A DNA stretch of 64,000 bases, from the NCBI GenBank assembly GCA_041592335.1, contig JBFHQE010000009.1, positions 1 through 64,000 of the forward strand. Reading direction: 5' to 3'. Of this stretch, positions 1 to 8,919 are shown piece after piece. The stretch's first letter is position 1. Each line of letters starts with the position of its first letter. The notes under the pieces were generated by a model. That model worked only from the letters and a program-made list of their open reading frames with translations, did no database searches and was not told the origin of the DNA. The translations under genes were made by a program, and so were the position numbers. The DNA is from JBFHQE01 sp041592335. Its GTDB lineage: Bacteria; Pseudomonadota; Gammaproteobacteria; Thiohalobacterales; Thiohalobacteraceae.

Positions 1-945
1 AACCTGGTGACCATGGCAGAGCCGAAACCGGACAAGGCCCTGGCGGCCAATGAATACGCGGTATGCCTGCACTGCGACCCGGTGGAAGTGATGCAGTACG
101 CGCGCACGCCGGATCAACCCACGCCCTGGAAACGGCTGGATGCCAGCAACTTGATTGGCCAGCTGGAGCTGGATCTGAAACGTCTTGCCTCGGGGACCAA
201 GGTAGCCTCGCTGGGTTTCTCCAATCGCATCAGCGCCACCGAAGCAAGCCAGCTGCTCAAATCGATGTTGACCCAGTGGAAACATAACCCGGAGCGCAAA
301 CTGCCACGCCACAAGCAGGACGACGACATTGAACTGTCACCCGGCCTGCATGCCGCCTTTCAGCTGCACAACCAGGGCATCGCCTTTGATTCGAGCGATT
401 ACCTTGGCGCCGGAGACGATCATGAAATTGACCTGAGCAGCCTCCTGTCGAACGGACTCGATGCGCACGAGCACGAGAAAGTGAACCTGCGCTGCAAAAC
501 CATCAACCGCAGCGCCGGTGGACTCGCGATCAACATTCCCACTGTACATACGCGACTGCGAGTCGGCGAACTGGTGACCGTCACCCCGGATTTAACCAAG
601 CCACGGCATGTACTGGTTGGCAGCATCCGCTGGGTGGTCAATAACAGCGAAGATGGCCAGATCGCCGGGATTCAATATATCGCCAAGGACGTGCGCCCCA
701 TCGCTATCCGCAGCCTGGAAGGTGGACCGCAGGCGCATTTTCATCCAGCACTCTATTACCGGTTCAAGCAGGGTGAACAGGCATTTGAACTCATCATCAC
801 CACCCGTGGCATGTACCGGCCGGGACGCATGCTGGAACTCGATCAACAGGGTGAACGGCTGCAGCGCAGCTGCCATCATCTCATTGAATCCAACAGCCTG
901 TTCGAACGTTTCAGTCTCAACCCCGACGCCAACGTGAATGCATAA
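1..945 (+). CDS. PilZ-like domain protein, 5' end cut by window
   Basis: The reading frame is open from the first base, so this is probably the C-terminal part of a longer protein; GTG at 7 and ATG at 13 are internal start candidates. The visible part is soluble, without signal peptide or membrane helices. Around residues 158-235 it has a beta-rich PilZ-like stretch (RCKTINRSAGGLAINIP, then GELVTV and IRWV), but the N-terminal RxxxR motif of c-di-GMP binders is only weakly recognisable. A hairpin terminator follows directly. A cyclic-di-GMP-related role is inference; the fold call is tentative. Confidence 0.55.
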   Translation, partial: NLVTMAEPKPDKALAANEYAVCLHCDPVEVMQYARTPDQPTPWKRLDASNLIGQLELDLKRLASGTKVASLGFSNRISATEASQLLKSMLTQWKHNPERKLPRHKQDDDIELSPGLHAAFQLHNQGIAFDSSDYLGAGDDHEIDLSSLLSNGLDAHEHEKVNLRCKTINRSAGGLAINIPTVHTRLRVGELVTVTPDLTKPRHVLVGSIRWVVNNSEDGQIAGIQYIAKDVRPIAIRSLEGGPQAHFHPALYYRFKQGEQAFELIITTRGMYRPGRMLELDQQGERLQRSCHHLIESNSLFERFSLNPDANVNA

Positions 946-973
946 AAAAGGGCCTCAAGCGAGGCCCTTTTAT
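944..973. terminator. Bidirectional intrinsic terminator
   Basis: Perfect GGGCCTC/GAGGCCC stem with an AAGC loop, flanked by an A-run on the left and a T-run on the right. It sits between two convergent genes, so it can terminate both. Confidence 0.85.
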
Positions 974-989
974 CTAACCGCTAACAGGA

Positions 990-1736
990 TCAGCGAACGC
1001 GCAGACCACCCAGGTACTGCTGGTCCGATTCTTCCACTTCACCCAGCGACCAGGCGCCACGCGTCTTGGCGTGATTCACCGCCGCATTGACTTCGGAAGC
1101 CGAGGGATTGCGATCGATGGAAAAATCCTGGCCGGGATAAATCAGGTCCGGGTCCTTGATCTTGCTGCTGTTGGACTTGTAGATCAGCGGCCACTGGTAA
1201 GGGTTGTTGTAGACCTCACGCTTGCCGGAAATACCCCACAGGCTGTCACCCTTGACCACGGTGTACTGAATATTCGCGGCATCCAGCTCGGCCATCAGCC
1301 CGGCCAGCATGTCATAAGCGCGCTTACCCTCCGCGTTGGCAACGGCGGACGCTGCGTCGTTCAGGGTCGCTTTCTGCGCCACGGTAAGATTGTCATAAGA
1401 TCTCAGCTTGGCCAGCATGGTCTTGGCCTGTTCCAGGTAATACTGGTTAATGCCATCCTCGGCTTCCAGGCGCGCGTCCTTGGCAAGTTTGAGAGCCATT
1501 GCATCATCGCCCTTGGCCGCCGCATCCTTGGCATCCGCAAGGAAACTTTCAGTATCGCGCCACAAGGCGCCCAGCGACTTGGCATTGGCGATGGCCGCAG
1601 CGGCCGCATCGATCGCCTGGGTAACAGCACCGGTATCGGCAGGTGCTTCCTGTTTCGGCTTGCTGGCACAACCGACAGCCAGGCTCAATGCAAGGACGGA
1701 AATCGAGACGTATTTGGCGGTACGGAATAGTTTCAT
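990..1736 (-). CDS. LysM-domain lipoprotein with DUF4398-like helical region
   Basis: Predicted lipoprotein: after the chosen ATG (1736) comes a basic-hydrophobic signal ending in a lipobox, LAVGC. Residues ~30-160 are Ala/Lys/Glu-rich helices like DUF4398 proteins. The C-terminal ~70 residues form a LysM module (YTVVKGDSLWGISGK... DPDLIYPGQ), which in this family binds peptidoglycan. An upstream in-frame start at 1775 would add 13 non-signal residues; the ATG at 1736 has GGAGAG before it and gives a normal signal peptide. The next gene upstream on the same strand is a second DUF4398-type lipoprotein, so the two probably act together in the envelope. Confidence 0.85.
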   Translation of the reverse strand: MKLFRTAKYVSISVLALSLAVGCASKPKQEAPADTGAVTQAIDAAAAAIANAKSLGALWRDTESFLADAKDAAAKGDDAMALKLAKDARLEAEDGINQYYLEQAKTMLAKLRSYDNLTVAQKATLNDAASAVANAEGKRAYDMLAGLMAELDAANIQYTVVKGDSLWGISGKREVYNNPYQWPLIYKSNSSKIKDPDLIYPGQDFSIDRNPSASEVNAAVNHAKTRGAWSLGEVEESDQQYLGGLRVR

Positions 1737-1891
1737 GATCGGTCTCTCCAATGATGGCGGGTCTTTTTCATTCATGATTTTTTATGCCGATTGACCCTAA
1801 CAAGCCTCCCTTGAGGAGTCAATCGAACACATATCGGCGCGGTTTGCGCCTGCTTGTGAGACGTTGCCCGGACAGCTTTATTCCGCAACGC

Positions 1892-2257
1892 TTAAGGTTG
1901 CTTGAGTTTCGCCTCGATTGCCTGCTCACGGGCTTCGATCGCTGCCTGCCGCGCCAGCTCGGCATCCCGTTGTGCTTCTTTGAAGGACTTGGAATCGAGA
2001 CTTTCTTCCGCGCTGCGCAAACGGCTGCGCGCCTGTTCCATGGTCCTGGGGGCATACCTGTCTGCCTCGGCTGCCTCGGCGGCTTCAATCGCCTGTCGGG
2101 CATCGCTCATCTCCTGCACGGGCGCAGTGACGCAGCTCACCAGCAGCAAAGAGAAAACGGCGAAGAGAGGGATCAGGTTCCGGCGGAAAATACGCAGTAA
2201 AGCGGTCAGCAAAACGATAGACCCTTGTCCTGAATGTTTGGCGAACGCTAGCACCAT
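1892..2257 (-). CDS. DUF4398-type small lipoprotein
   Basis: Short secreted protein: hydrophobic segment ending LLLVSC (lipobox), followed by one long charged, Ala-rich helix containing AEEsLdsKsfkeAqrdAelArqAA-type repeats typical of DUF4398. The start is uncertain: TTG at 2278, ATG at 2257 and GTG at 2254 are all in frame, and the last two follow a GGGGA. It lies about 155 bp upstream of the LysM lipoprotein on the same strand, with a similar helical region. Role unknown; periplasmic structural or stress function is a guess. Confidence 0.75.
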   Translation of the reverse strand: MVLAFAKHSGQGSIVLLTALLRIFRRNLIPLFAVFSLLLVSCVTAPVQEMSDARQAIEAAEAAEADRYAPRTMEQARSRLRSAEESLDSKSFKEAQRDAELARQAAIEAREQAIEAKLKQP

Positions 2258-2338
2258 TTCCCCGTTACCGTCAAGCAAGCGTCACCCGTGATTATCGTTA
2301 TAATGGCGGCCCTGAGAGAATCATCCCGGAGCAGATTT

Positions 2339-2704
2339 ATGGCCAGCACTTCAGACGATGACATCCTGATCTATCACAACCCGCGTTGCAGCAAATCGCG
2401 CGAAACGCTGAAACTGCTCGAATCCCGGAAACTCCAGCCAACCGTGATCCAGTATCTGGATACGCCACCGGATGCCGCCACCCTGAAAAAGATTCTTAAA
2501 CTGCTGAAGCTCAAGCCGCGAGAACTGATGCGCACCAAGGAAACCGAATACAAGGCCAACGGTCTCGACGATGACAGCCTGTCCGATGATCAGTTGATTG
2601 CCGCGATGGTGAAACATCCCAGGCTGATCGAACGCCCCATTGTTATTCATCGCAACAAGGCTGCGCTGGGTCGCCCGCCGGAACAGGTGCTGGAGATTCT
2701 TTGA
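2339..2704 (+). CDS. arsC: Arsenate reductase, glutaredoxin-dependent type
   Basis: 121-residue ArsC/Spx-fold protein. The catalytic cysteine is Cys17 in the motif NPRCSKSR, and downstream arginines (LMRTKE, LIERPIV, GRPPEQ) match the arsenate-binding arginine triad of the family. The ATG at 2339 follows CCCGGAG; an upstream start at 2288 would add an unrelated leader. Reduces arsenate to arsenite with glutathione/glutaredoxin in the cytoplasm. Its stop codon overlaps the wrbA start by one base, so the two are translationally coupled. It is far from the arsR-arsM pair at ~28-29 kb; in this neighbourhood (before wrbA and hda) it is a conserved chromosomal gene and arsenic may not be its only role. 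Confidence 0.9.
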   Translation: MASTSDDDILIYHNPRCSKSRETLKLLESRKLQPTVIQYLDTPPDAATLKKILKLLKLKPRELMRTKETEYKANGLDDDSLSDDQLIAAMVKHPRLIERPIVIHRNKAALGRPPEQVLEIL

Positions 2705-3294
2705 TGCGTTATATCCTGGTGTTGTATTACAGCCGCTACGGTGCCACGGCGGAGATGGCGCGACTGATCGCGCGCGGCGTGGAGCAGGTCTCCGGCATGG
2801 AGGCCCGTATTCGCACCGTGCCACCGGTATCGGCGACCTGCGAAGCGACCAGCGACAGCATTCCCGAGAATGGCCCACCCTATGCGACCCTGGAAGATCT
2901 GCGTGACTGCGCCGGTCTGGCACTGGGCAGTCCGACACGCTTTGGCAACATGGCCGCGCCGCTCAAGTATTTTCTGGATAGCACCAGTGCTCTCTGGCTG
3001 GAAGGCAAACTCATCGGTAAACCGGCGGCCTGCTTCACCTCTTCCTCCAGCTTGCATGGCGGACAGGAAACGACCCTGATCACCATGATGTTGCCGTTGC
3101 TTCACCACGGCATGCTGGCAATGGGTTTACCCTATAGCGAAACAGCGCTGTTAAGCACGCGAACCGGCGGCACACCCTACGGTCCGAGTCACCTGGCTGG
3201 CACCGACAGCAAGCTGCCCATTAGCGAAGAAGAACAGCAGCTATGCAAAGCCCTGGGGAAACGCCTGGCCGAAATTGCAAAGAAGGTATCCTGA
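2704..3294 (+). CDS. wrbA: NAD(P)H:quinone oxidoreductase WrbA
   Basis: 196-residue flavodoxin-like protein of full WrbA length. The FMN phosphate loop is seen near the N-terminus (YYSRYGATAEMA), followed by GSPTRFGNMAAPLKYF and the conserved SSSLHGGQETT and HHGM segments of WrbA. Catalyses two-electron reduction of quinones by NAD(P)H, limiting semiquinone formation; tetrameric in characterised members. The start ATG overlaps the arsC stop (TGATG). Confidence 0.93.
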   Translation: MRYILVLYYSRYGATAEMARLIARGVEQVSGMEARIRTVPPVSATCEATSDSIPENGPPYATLEDLRDCAGLALGSPTRFGNMAAPLKYFLDSTSALWLEGKLIGKPAACFTSSSSLHGGQETTLITMMLPLLHHGMLAMGLPYSETALLSTRTGGTPYGPSHLAGTDSKLPISEEEQQLCKALGKRLAEIAKKVS

Positions 3295-3298
3295 ACCA

Positions 3299-3676
3299 AT
3301 GCCCGGCACTTTCTGGAAAGCGACTTATCTCACGGGCTACCTCGGCACCATCGCAATACTGATCGCCTGGTATAGCTGGCTGGCGCCATCGCAACACTTT
3401 CATGTTGCGTTGATACTAACAGTATTGATTGTGCCCTTGCTGTTTCCACTCAAAGGGCTGCTCAGCGCCAGGCGCTATACCATCGGCTGGAGCCTGTTTC
3501 TGAGTCTGGCGTATTTCACGCACGGCGTTGTGGAAGCTTATGCCGCTCCGGTGGCCCGGATACCGGCATTGATAGAAGTGGCCTGCAGCCTGTTGTGGTT
3601 TCTTGGCGGGGTCGGTTACATCCGCGCCAGCAAACGGGTTATCCCGGCAGCACCGACTTCACAAACGGAATCGTGA
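3299..3676 (+). CDS. DUF2069 inner-membrane protein
   Basis: 125 residues with four predicted transmembrane helices (around 15-30, 40-58, 66-84 and 98-115) and a short polar tail. Matches the DUF2069 family by length, helix pattern and position between wrbA and hda, an arrangement common in gammaproteobacteria. Start ATG at 3299 chosen because GAAGG precedes it and because it follows the wrbA stop. Function unknown. The 3' end overlaps the convergent hda by 38 bp. Confidence 0.85.
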   Translation: MPGTFWKATYLTGYLGTIAILIAWYSWLAPSQHFHVALILTVLIVPLLFPLKGLLSARRYTIGWSLFLSLAYFTHGVVEAYAAPVARIPALIEVACSLLWFLGGVGYIRASKRVIPAAPTSQTES

Positions 3677-4328
3677 GCCTGCGTTGCGCGGCCAGCGAGG
3701 CGTCATCCAGTTGATCGATCAAATCACATAAGGCCGCCAGCCCACGCGGCATACGTTTTAGTAAAAACTCACCCACATCATTCGGTAACTCCAGGCCGCG
3801 CTGCCTGGCGCGCAGTTGCAACACCGCCAGGCGATCCTGATCGCCAAGTGGTTGCAACTTGTAAATCATGCCCCAGGTCAGGCGCGACACCAAATCCGGC
3901 AAACGTATTCCTATCGCTTCCGGCCGGTCGGCTGCACTCAGCAGCATACGCACACCCGCCGCGCGCATACGATTAAAGGCATGAAAGAGAGCTTCTTCCC
4001 ATTCAACCTTACCGGCGACTGCATCGATATCGTCCAGCGCCACTAGCGCGGCGGACTCAATCCCTTCCAGCAGGGCGGGATCTTTATCGCAAAGATCTTG
4101 CAAGGGTAGATAAAAAGCCTGCGCCTGCTGTTCACTCTGCTGCCGACAGGCGGCCTGCAGTAAATGACTGCGCCCGGATTGCGCAGGCCCATGCAGGTAC
4201 AGCGACTCGCCACCCGCCAAACGAATAATCTGCTCGACCGCTTCGGCGTTCGGTCCCGGATAGAAATTTTCGAAGCGCGTCGCATCCGGCAGTTTAACGC
4301 CCAGGGAAAGCTGTTTTGCCACGGTCAT
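3639..4328 (-). CDS. hda: DnaA regulatory inactivator Hda
   Basis: 229-residue AAA+ protein related to DnaA domain III. The N-terminus has QLSLGVKL, the clamp-binding motif of Hda, followed by a phosphate-binding loop (GPAQSGRSHLL) and a Walker B region (VALDDIDAV). With the DNA-loaded sliding clamp it stimulates hydrolysis of DnaA-bound ATP and so prevents over-initiation. The start overlaps the stop of the upstream membrane-protein gene by 4 bp (ATGA). Confidence 0.93.
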   Translation of the reverse strand: MTVAKQLSLGVKLPDATRFENFYPGPNAEAVEQIIRLAGGESLYLHGPAQSGRSHLLQAACRQQSEQQAQAFYLPLQDLCDKDPALLEGIESAALVALDDIDAVAGKVEWEEALFHAFNRMRAAGVRMLLSAADRPEAIGIRLPDLVSRLTWGMIYKLQPLGDQDRLAVLQLRARQRGLELPNDVGEFLLKRMPRGLAALCDLIDQLDDASLAAQRRLTIPFVKSVLPG

Positions 4329-5425
4329 TCCTGCGGCTTGTCAGCGGCTGGACTGCCAGGGCCATACAGGTCGCTTTTCAGGTAACGCTGATGCGCATGG
4401 CGCAACAGTACCATCACCACCGCCGCCACCGGCAGACCGATCAGCACACCGACAAAGCCAAACAGCTGACCACCGGCCAGCACGGCGAAAATCACCGCCA
4501 CCGGATGCAACCCGATGCGATCCCCCACCAGCCAGGGCGTTAACAGGAATGACTCCAGCAGTTGGCCAATACCGAACACGGCGAACACGCCCAGCAGCGG
4601 CATAATGTCCTGGAATTGCACCAGCGCCGCGCCACCGGCCGCGAGGATGCCGATGATAAAACCCAGGTAGGGCACAAAGCTGACAAACCCGGCCATCAGG
4701 CCGAAGAACAGCGCCAGTTCGATCCCAACGATCCAGAGGCCGATGGCATACACCGTGGCCAAGGCGCTCATCACCAGAAACTGACCGCGCAAGAAAGCGC
4801 CCAATACTTCGTCGGACTCCTTCGCTAACGATACGATGCGTGCTTCCATGCGACGCGGCAGCGCATGGTGGATGTGCGCCATCAGCACATCCCAGTCACG
4901 CAACAGGTAAAAACTGACGACCGGAATCAACACCAGGTTACCGAGTAACTGCGCCAGCGCCGCACCGGATTGCGACAGGGTTTTGAGAACCGTGCCCGCG
5001 ATACCACCGGCTTCTTTCCAGTACATGGATAACGCTGTCTTCAGCTGCTGCGTATCGAGCAACTCGGTGGTTTCGATACCCAGTCCGCCACTGAGAATCG
5101 GCAACAGGTGCGACTGTCCCCAGTCCAGGTAGACGGGCAGTCGCTGGATAAAGGTCATCACCTGGCGTTGCAGCGCCGGCACCAGCAACAGCAGGATCAA
5201 TGACAACACCAGGAACATCGCCAGGAATACCAGTGTCACGGCCAGGCCGCGCGACATTTTTCTTTCCAGCCGGTCGACCAGCGGATCACCCAGATAGGCG
5301 ATCAGCGCCGACACCAGGAATGGCATCAGGATCGGACTCAACAGGTATAGCAAGGCGCTGGCGATCAGCGCGATACCCAGCCACCAGGCAGCCCTGATTT
5401 GCAGCGAGACGTTATCGGATGTCAT
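4325..5425 (-). CDS. AI-2E family transporter (PerM-type)
   Basis: 366-residue inner-membrane protein with paired N-terminal helices (residues ~12-45 and 60-90), a soluble middle (~95-150) and a block of helices from ~150 to 350, the AI-2E/PerM layout. Contains the family's GLMAGFVSFVPYLG and IGLHPVAV segments. Family members export small molecules or act as Na+(Li+)/H+ antiporters; substrate cannot be read here. Overlaps hda downstream and the phosphatidyltransferase gene upstream, so all three are one transcript. Confidence 0.88.
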   Translation of the reverse strand: MTSDNVSLQIRAAWWLGIALIASALLYLLSPILMPFLVSALIAYLGDPLVDRLERKMSRGLAVTLVFLAMFLVLSLILLLLVPALQRQVMTFIQRLPVYLDWGQSHLLPILSGGLGIETTELLDTQQLKTALSMYWKEAGGIAGTVLKTLSQSGAALAQLLGNLVLIPVVSFYLLRDWDVLMAHIHHALPRRMEARIVSLAKESDEVLGAFLRGQFLVMSALATVYAIGLWIVGIELALFFGLMAGFVSFVPYLGFIIGILAAGGAALVQFQDIMPLLGVFAVFGIGQLLESFLLTPWLVGDRIGLHPVAVIFAVLAGGQLFGFVGVLIGLPVAAVVMVLLRHAHQRYLKSDLYGPGSPAADKPQE

Positions 5426-5972
5426 GCGATTGCTTCCAGGCTTTCCTGCTCCAGATCAGCACGTAGTCGATGCCGCTGATAATCGTTGTGATCACCACCA
5501 GCCAGGTCATGCCCACGATCAGCCAGGGCGCAACCAGTTGCACGCCGGAACTCCAGAGCAGCAACAGTACCAGGAGAATCTGGCTCAAAGTATTGAACTT
5601 GCTGGCCAGGGTCGGACTGGCCTCGAAGCGGCCATACAGAAAATGATAGGTCAACGCACCGCTGAAAATCACGATGTCGCGGGCCACGATCAATGCCACC
5701 ACCCAGACAGCGATCAGGTCGATCCAGGCCAGCGTGACATAACAACAGACCAGCAACAGCTTATCGGCGATCGGATCCAGCAGGCCGCCCAGCCGACTGC
5801 TCCAGCCAAACTGCTTGGCCAGAAAACCATCCACGCCATCCGACACCCCGGCGAACAAAAACAGCCACAGCGCCCAGTCGAAACGATGTTCCAGAATTAA
5901 CCAGACCACGGGCGGCACCAGTAGCAGCCGCATAAAGGTAATCAGATTCGGGATATCCCGCGCCTGTAACAC
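5412..5972 (-). CDS. CDP-alcohol phosphatidyltransferase (PgsA-like)
   Basis: Membrane protein with about five helices and a CDP-alcohol phosphotransferase signature near residues 45-75 (DGFLAK ... SRLGGLLDPIAD). The usual Arg of DGxxAR is Lys here. Family enzymes transfer a phosphatidyl group from CDP-diacylglycerol to an alcohol; this one resembles PgsA/cardiolipin-synthase-type members but substrate is not certain. GTG at 5972 is preferred to TTG at 5984 because GGGAGG lies exactly upstream of the GTG. Overlaps the AI-2E gene by 14 bp. Confidence 0.82.
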   Translation of the reverse strand: MLQARDIPNLITFMRLLLVPPVVWLILEHRFDWALWLFLFAGVSDGVDGFLAKQFGWSSRLGGLLDPIADKLLLVCCYVTLAWIDLIAVWVVALIVARDIVIFSGALTYHFLYGRFEASPTLASKFNTLSQILLVLLLLWSSGVQLVAPWLIVGMTWLVVITTIISGIDYVLIWSRKAWKQSHDIR

Positions 5973-6019
5973 AAGCCCTCCCAACGCGCCTCAGAGCAGT
6001 TGTTTCATTTCTTGCCGCA

Positions 6020-7090
6020 CTACCGCTTCAGGCGATAAACCGGAACCGGCTGTTCGACCTGCACTTCCAGCTGATTGCCAACAGCCACCGCCTGGTGCAG
6101 ATAACCAATGCCACCGTTCAGCGTTACCAGCAATTCGACGCGCCCCGGCGCCACACGATGCAGTGTCACGTCGTCAACCAGTGACAGTCGCTGCAGATAA
6201 TCGCTGACACGCGCCACGTCGGTAATGCTGGTAATGCCCTCTACCACCAGCATCTGCGCACCCGACGACGCCTCTACCCCGCGTACCGCCAGCTGACTGG
6301 CCATGCGATTGGCCAGTTCCTCAATTCCGGAGGACACCACGGCGTGGGGCGAACTGCCTTGCGTAGCAAACGTTTCACGCTGCTGGTTGAAGTCCAGCAC
6401 CCAGCGCCCGGTCCAGTAATCCCCGCCGCCGCTCACCCGGCCCAGCAACATGACCTGCGTCCGGTAGCGGGACGCCGCCCTTCGCAGCGGCTCAACGAAA
6501 CCACCCCAGACATCGGCGATATTCACAGCCGCCTGGTCTTCCAGATCCATCAGGGGTAATAACAGCGGCAATCCGCGTTGCCTGGCCGTCTGTTCCAGCT
6601 GAACTTTCACCGAAGCCTCGTCATCCGCCGCCAGCAGCCGCCGCTGCGCCCGCTCCTCCACGGCGACCCAGGCCATGATTTCCGGGCGCTCGCGACCCCA
6701 GACAGGCAGGGCGGCGGCGCGCATTGCCTGCTCCAGCGCATTTCCGTCAAACACCACGGAGAGATCGAGCGCGTCCGGCCTGCCGCCGGGGACATATTGA
6801 TATTGCTGCACAAAACGACCGGGCTGGGTCAGCAGACTGGCCGCGTTGGGATACTGGTGCACCGAGGGATCGCCGGAAATTCGGACCAACAGCTGGGCCA
6901 ACGCGGTTCGAAGGCTTTCCTGGCGCGCCGCCGTGCCGCGATCCGCGACCGGCACCGAGGCCAGGTAAAAATCGGGCGCGACTGCGGCGTATAGCGGCGT
7001 CGCCAGCCAGCCCTGCAGCAACCACAGGACGAGTGCTGCCCATGGGGTAAACTTACAACGCGGAAGCATGGATTCGGGTATGATGCGCAT
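6020..7090 (-). CDS. DUF2066 periplasmic protein
   Basis: 356 residues with an N-terminal signal peptide (WAALVLWLLQGWLATPLYA) and a mature part matching DUF2066: an early VPVADRGTAARQESL segment and LVRISGDPSV. Position divergent from purM is conserved in gammaproteobacteria. M8 (7069) is an alternative start. No enzymatic motif recognised; function unknown. Confidence 0.82.
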   Translation of the reverse strand: MRIIPESMLPRCKFTPWAALVLWLLQGWLATPLYAAVAPDFYLASVPVADRGTAARQESLRTALAQLLVRISGDPSVHQYPNAASLLTQPGRFVQQYQYVPGGRPDALDLSVVFDGNALEQAMRAAALPVWGRERPEIMAWVAVEERAQRRLLAADDEASVKVQLEQTARQRGLPLLLPLMDLEDQAAVNIADVWGGFVEPLRRAASRYRTQVMLLGRVSGGGDYWTGRWVLDFNQQRETFATQGSSPHAVVSSGIEELANRMASQLAVRGVEASSGAQMLVVEGITSITDVARVSDYLQRLSLVDDVTLHRVAPGRVELLVTLNGGIGYLHQAVAVGNQLEVQVEQPVPVYRLKR

Positions 7091-7183
7091 CGCGCACGTG
7101 CTTGATTCTCATGCGCGCTAACATAGCACAGATTAGCCTTGAACGACCCCCGGTCGATTTAACATGACAGCCAGGAGCCATCG

Positions 7184-8245
7184 GTGAGCCAGGATTCAAC
7201 AACCCCCTCCAAACCTACCCTCAGCTACAAGGATGCCGGGGTCGACATCGATGCCGGCAACAGCCTGGTACAACGCATCAAACCGGCGGTCGCGCGCACC
7301 CGGCGGCCGGGTGTAATCGGCAGCATTGGCGGGTTTGGCGGTCTGTTCGAACTGCCGACCGACAAATACCGTCAACCGGTGCTGGTTTCCGGCACGGACG
7401 GCGTCGGCACCAAGCTGAAACTGGCCATTGAGGCCAACCTGCATGACACCATCGGCATCGATCTCGTCGCCATGTGCGTCAACGACATCATTGTCACCGG
7501 CGCCGAACCCCTGTTCTTCCTGGATTATTACGCTACCGGCAAACTCGACGTCGATGTCGCGACCAGCGTGGTGGAAGGTATCGCCACCGGCTGCGAACAG
7601 GCGGGCGCGGCCTTGATCGGCGGCGAGACGGCGGAAATGCCCGGTATGTATAGCGAAGGCGATTACGACCTGGCCGGATTCGCGGTCGGCATTGCGGAAA
7701 AGGACGCCATCATCGACGGCAGCCAGGTACAGATCGGCGATACCCTGATCGGCCTGGCCTCGAGCGGCCCGCATTCCAACGGCTATTCGCTGGTGCGCAA
7801 GGTGCTGGAAGTCAGCGGCGCCGATCTCAACCAAGCCCTCGGCGATACCACTCTGATTCGCGCCCTGCTCGCGCCGACCCGTATCTACGTTAAATCTTTA
7901 CTGGCGCTGATGCAGAAGGTTCCCGTGAAGGCACTGGCCCATATCACCGGCGGCGGCCTGCCGGAAAACCTGCCGCGCGTATTGCCCGACAATGCCAAGG
8001 CCGTGATCGACGAGACCAGCTGGACGCTGCCACAAGTATTCGAGTGGCTGCGGCAACAGGGCAACATCGAGCAGCACGAACTCTATCGTACCTTCAACTG
8101 CGGTGTCGGCATGGTGCTATGCGTAGCCGAGGACGATGCGGAGCGCACCCTTGCACAGCTTGAAGAGCTGGGCGAACAGGCCTGGCGTCTCGGCAGCATC
8201 GCCGCCCATGACGGTGAACCCTGCGTCGAATTCAACCAGGGCTGA
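7184..8245 (+). CDS. purM: Phosphoribosylformylglycinamidine cyclo-ligase
   Basis: 353 residues, full length for PurM (AIR synthetase). Family segments in order: LSYKDAGVDIDAGN, GGFGGLFELP, DGVGTKLKLA, GGETAEMPGMY, SSGPHSNGYSL and HITGGGLPENLPR. Converts FGAM to AIR with ATP in purine synthesis. GTG start at 7184 follows CAGGAGCC. purN follows after 6 bp, giving consecutive purine-pathway enzymes in one operon. Confidence 0.97.
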   Translation: MSQDSTTPSKPTLSYKDAGVDIDAGNSLVQRIKPAVARTRRPGVIGSIGGFGGLFELPTDKYRQPVLVSGTDGVGTKLKLAIEANLHDTIGIDLVAMCVNDIIVTGAEPLFFLDYYATGKLDVDVATSVVEGIATGCEQAGAALIGGETAEMPGMYSEGDYDLAGFAVGIAEKDAIIDGSQVQIGDTLIGLASSGPHSNGYSLVRKVLEVSGADLNQALGDTTLIRALLAPTRIYVKSLLALMQKVPVKALAHITGGGLPENLPRVLPDNAKAVIDETSWTLPQVFEWLRQQGNIEQHELYRTFNCGVGMVLCVAEDDAERTLAQLEELGEQAWRLGSIAAHDGEPCVEFNQG

Positions 8246-8251
8246 GGTCGC

Positions 8252-8893
8252 ATGGGCGACAGACTTGCGGTTGTTATCCTGATTTCCGGCCGCGGCAGTA
8301 ACCTGCAGGCCATTCTGGAACAGACCCACGCCGGCACACTGCCGATCGATATCAGGGCCGTGATCAGCAACCGGCCCGATGCAGCGGGATTGCAGCTGGC
8401 CCGGGACCGACAAATTCCAACCGAATGCGTCGATCATACCCAGTACGAAAACCGCGAGACTTTCGACCAGGCACTGCAAGCCTGCATCGATCGATATCAG
8501 CCCGGCCTGGTGATACTGGCCGGCTTCATGCGCATCCTGACAGTCGCTTTCGTCAAACACAACCGTGGACGCATGCTGAACAACCACCCTTCGCTGCTAC
8601 CCAAATTCCAGGGGTTGAATACTCATCAACGCGCTCTGGATGCCGGTGAAACAGAACACGGCGCCAGCGTGCACTTTGTCACCGAAGAACTGGATGGCGG
8701 GCCGGTCATTGCCCAGTCGCGGGTCAGCATCAATCAGGATGACGATGCCGACTCATTAGCCGCACGGGTACTGCAACAGGAGCATGAACTTTTTCCTGAA
8801 GTCATCCGCTGGTACGCCGACAAGCGGCTTACACTGACGGGCAATCAGGTAAATTTCGATGGAAAACCCTTGCTTAAACCCGTTAGCATCTGA
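8252..8893 (+). CDS. purN: Phosphoribosylglycinamide formyltransferase
   Basis: 213-residue folate-dependent GAR transformylase. Shows the phosphate-binding LISGRGSNLQA at the N-terminus, the catalytic region NNHPSLLPKFQGL and the folate-site segment VHFVTEELDGGPVI. Transfers formyl from 10-formyltetrahydrofolate to GAR. Immediately downstream of purM. Confidence 0.96.
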   Translation: MGDRLAVVILISGRGSNLQAILEQTHAGTLPIDIRAVISNRPDAAGLQLARDRQIPTECVDHTQYENRETFDQALQACIDRYQPGLVILAGFMRILTVAFVKHNRGRMLNNHPSLLPKFQGLNTHQRALDAGETEHGASVHFVTEELDGGPVIAQSRVSINQDDDADSLAARVLQQEHELFPEVIRWYADKRLTLTGNQVNFDGKPLLKPVSI

Positions 8894-8919
8894 GCCCAAC
8901 TACCCAGTAGCGCGAGGAC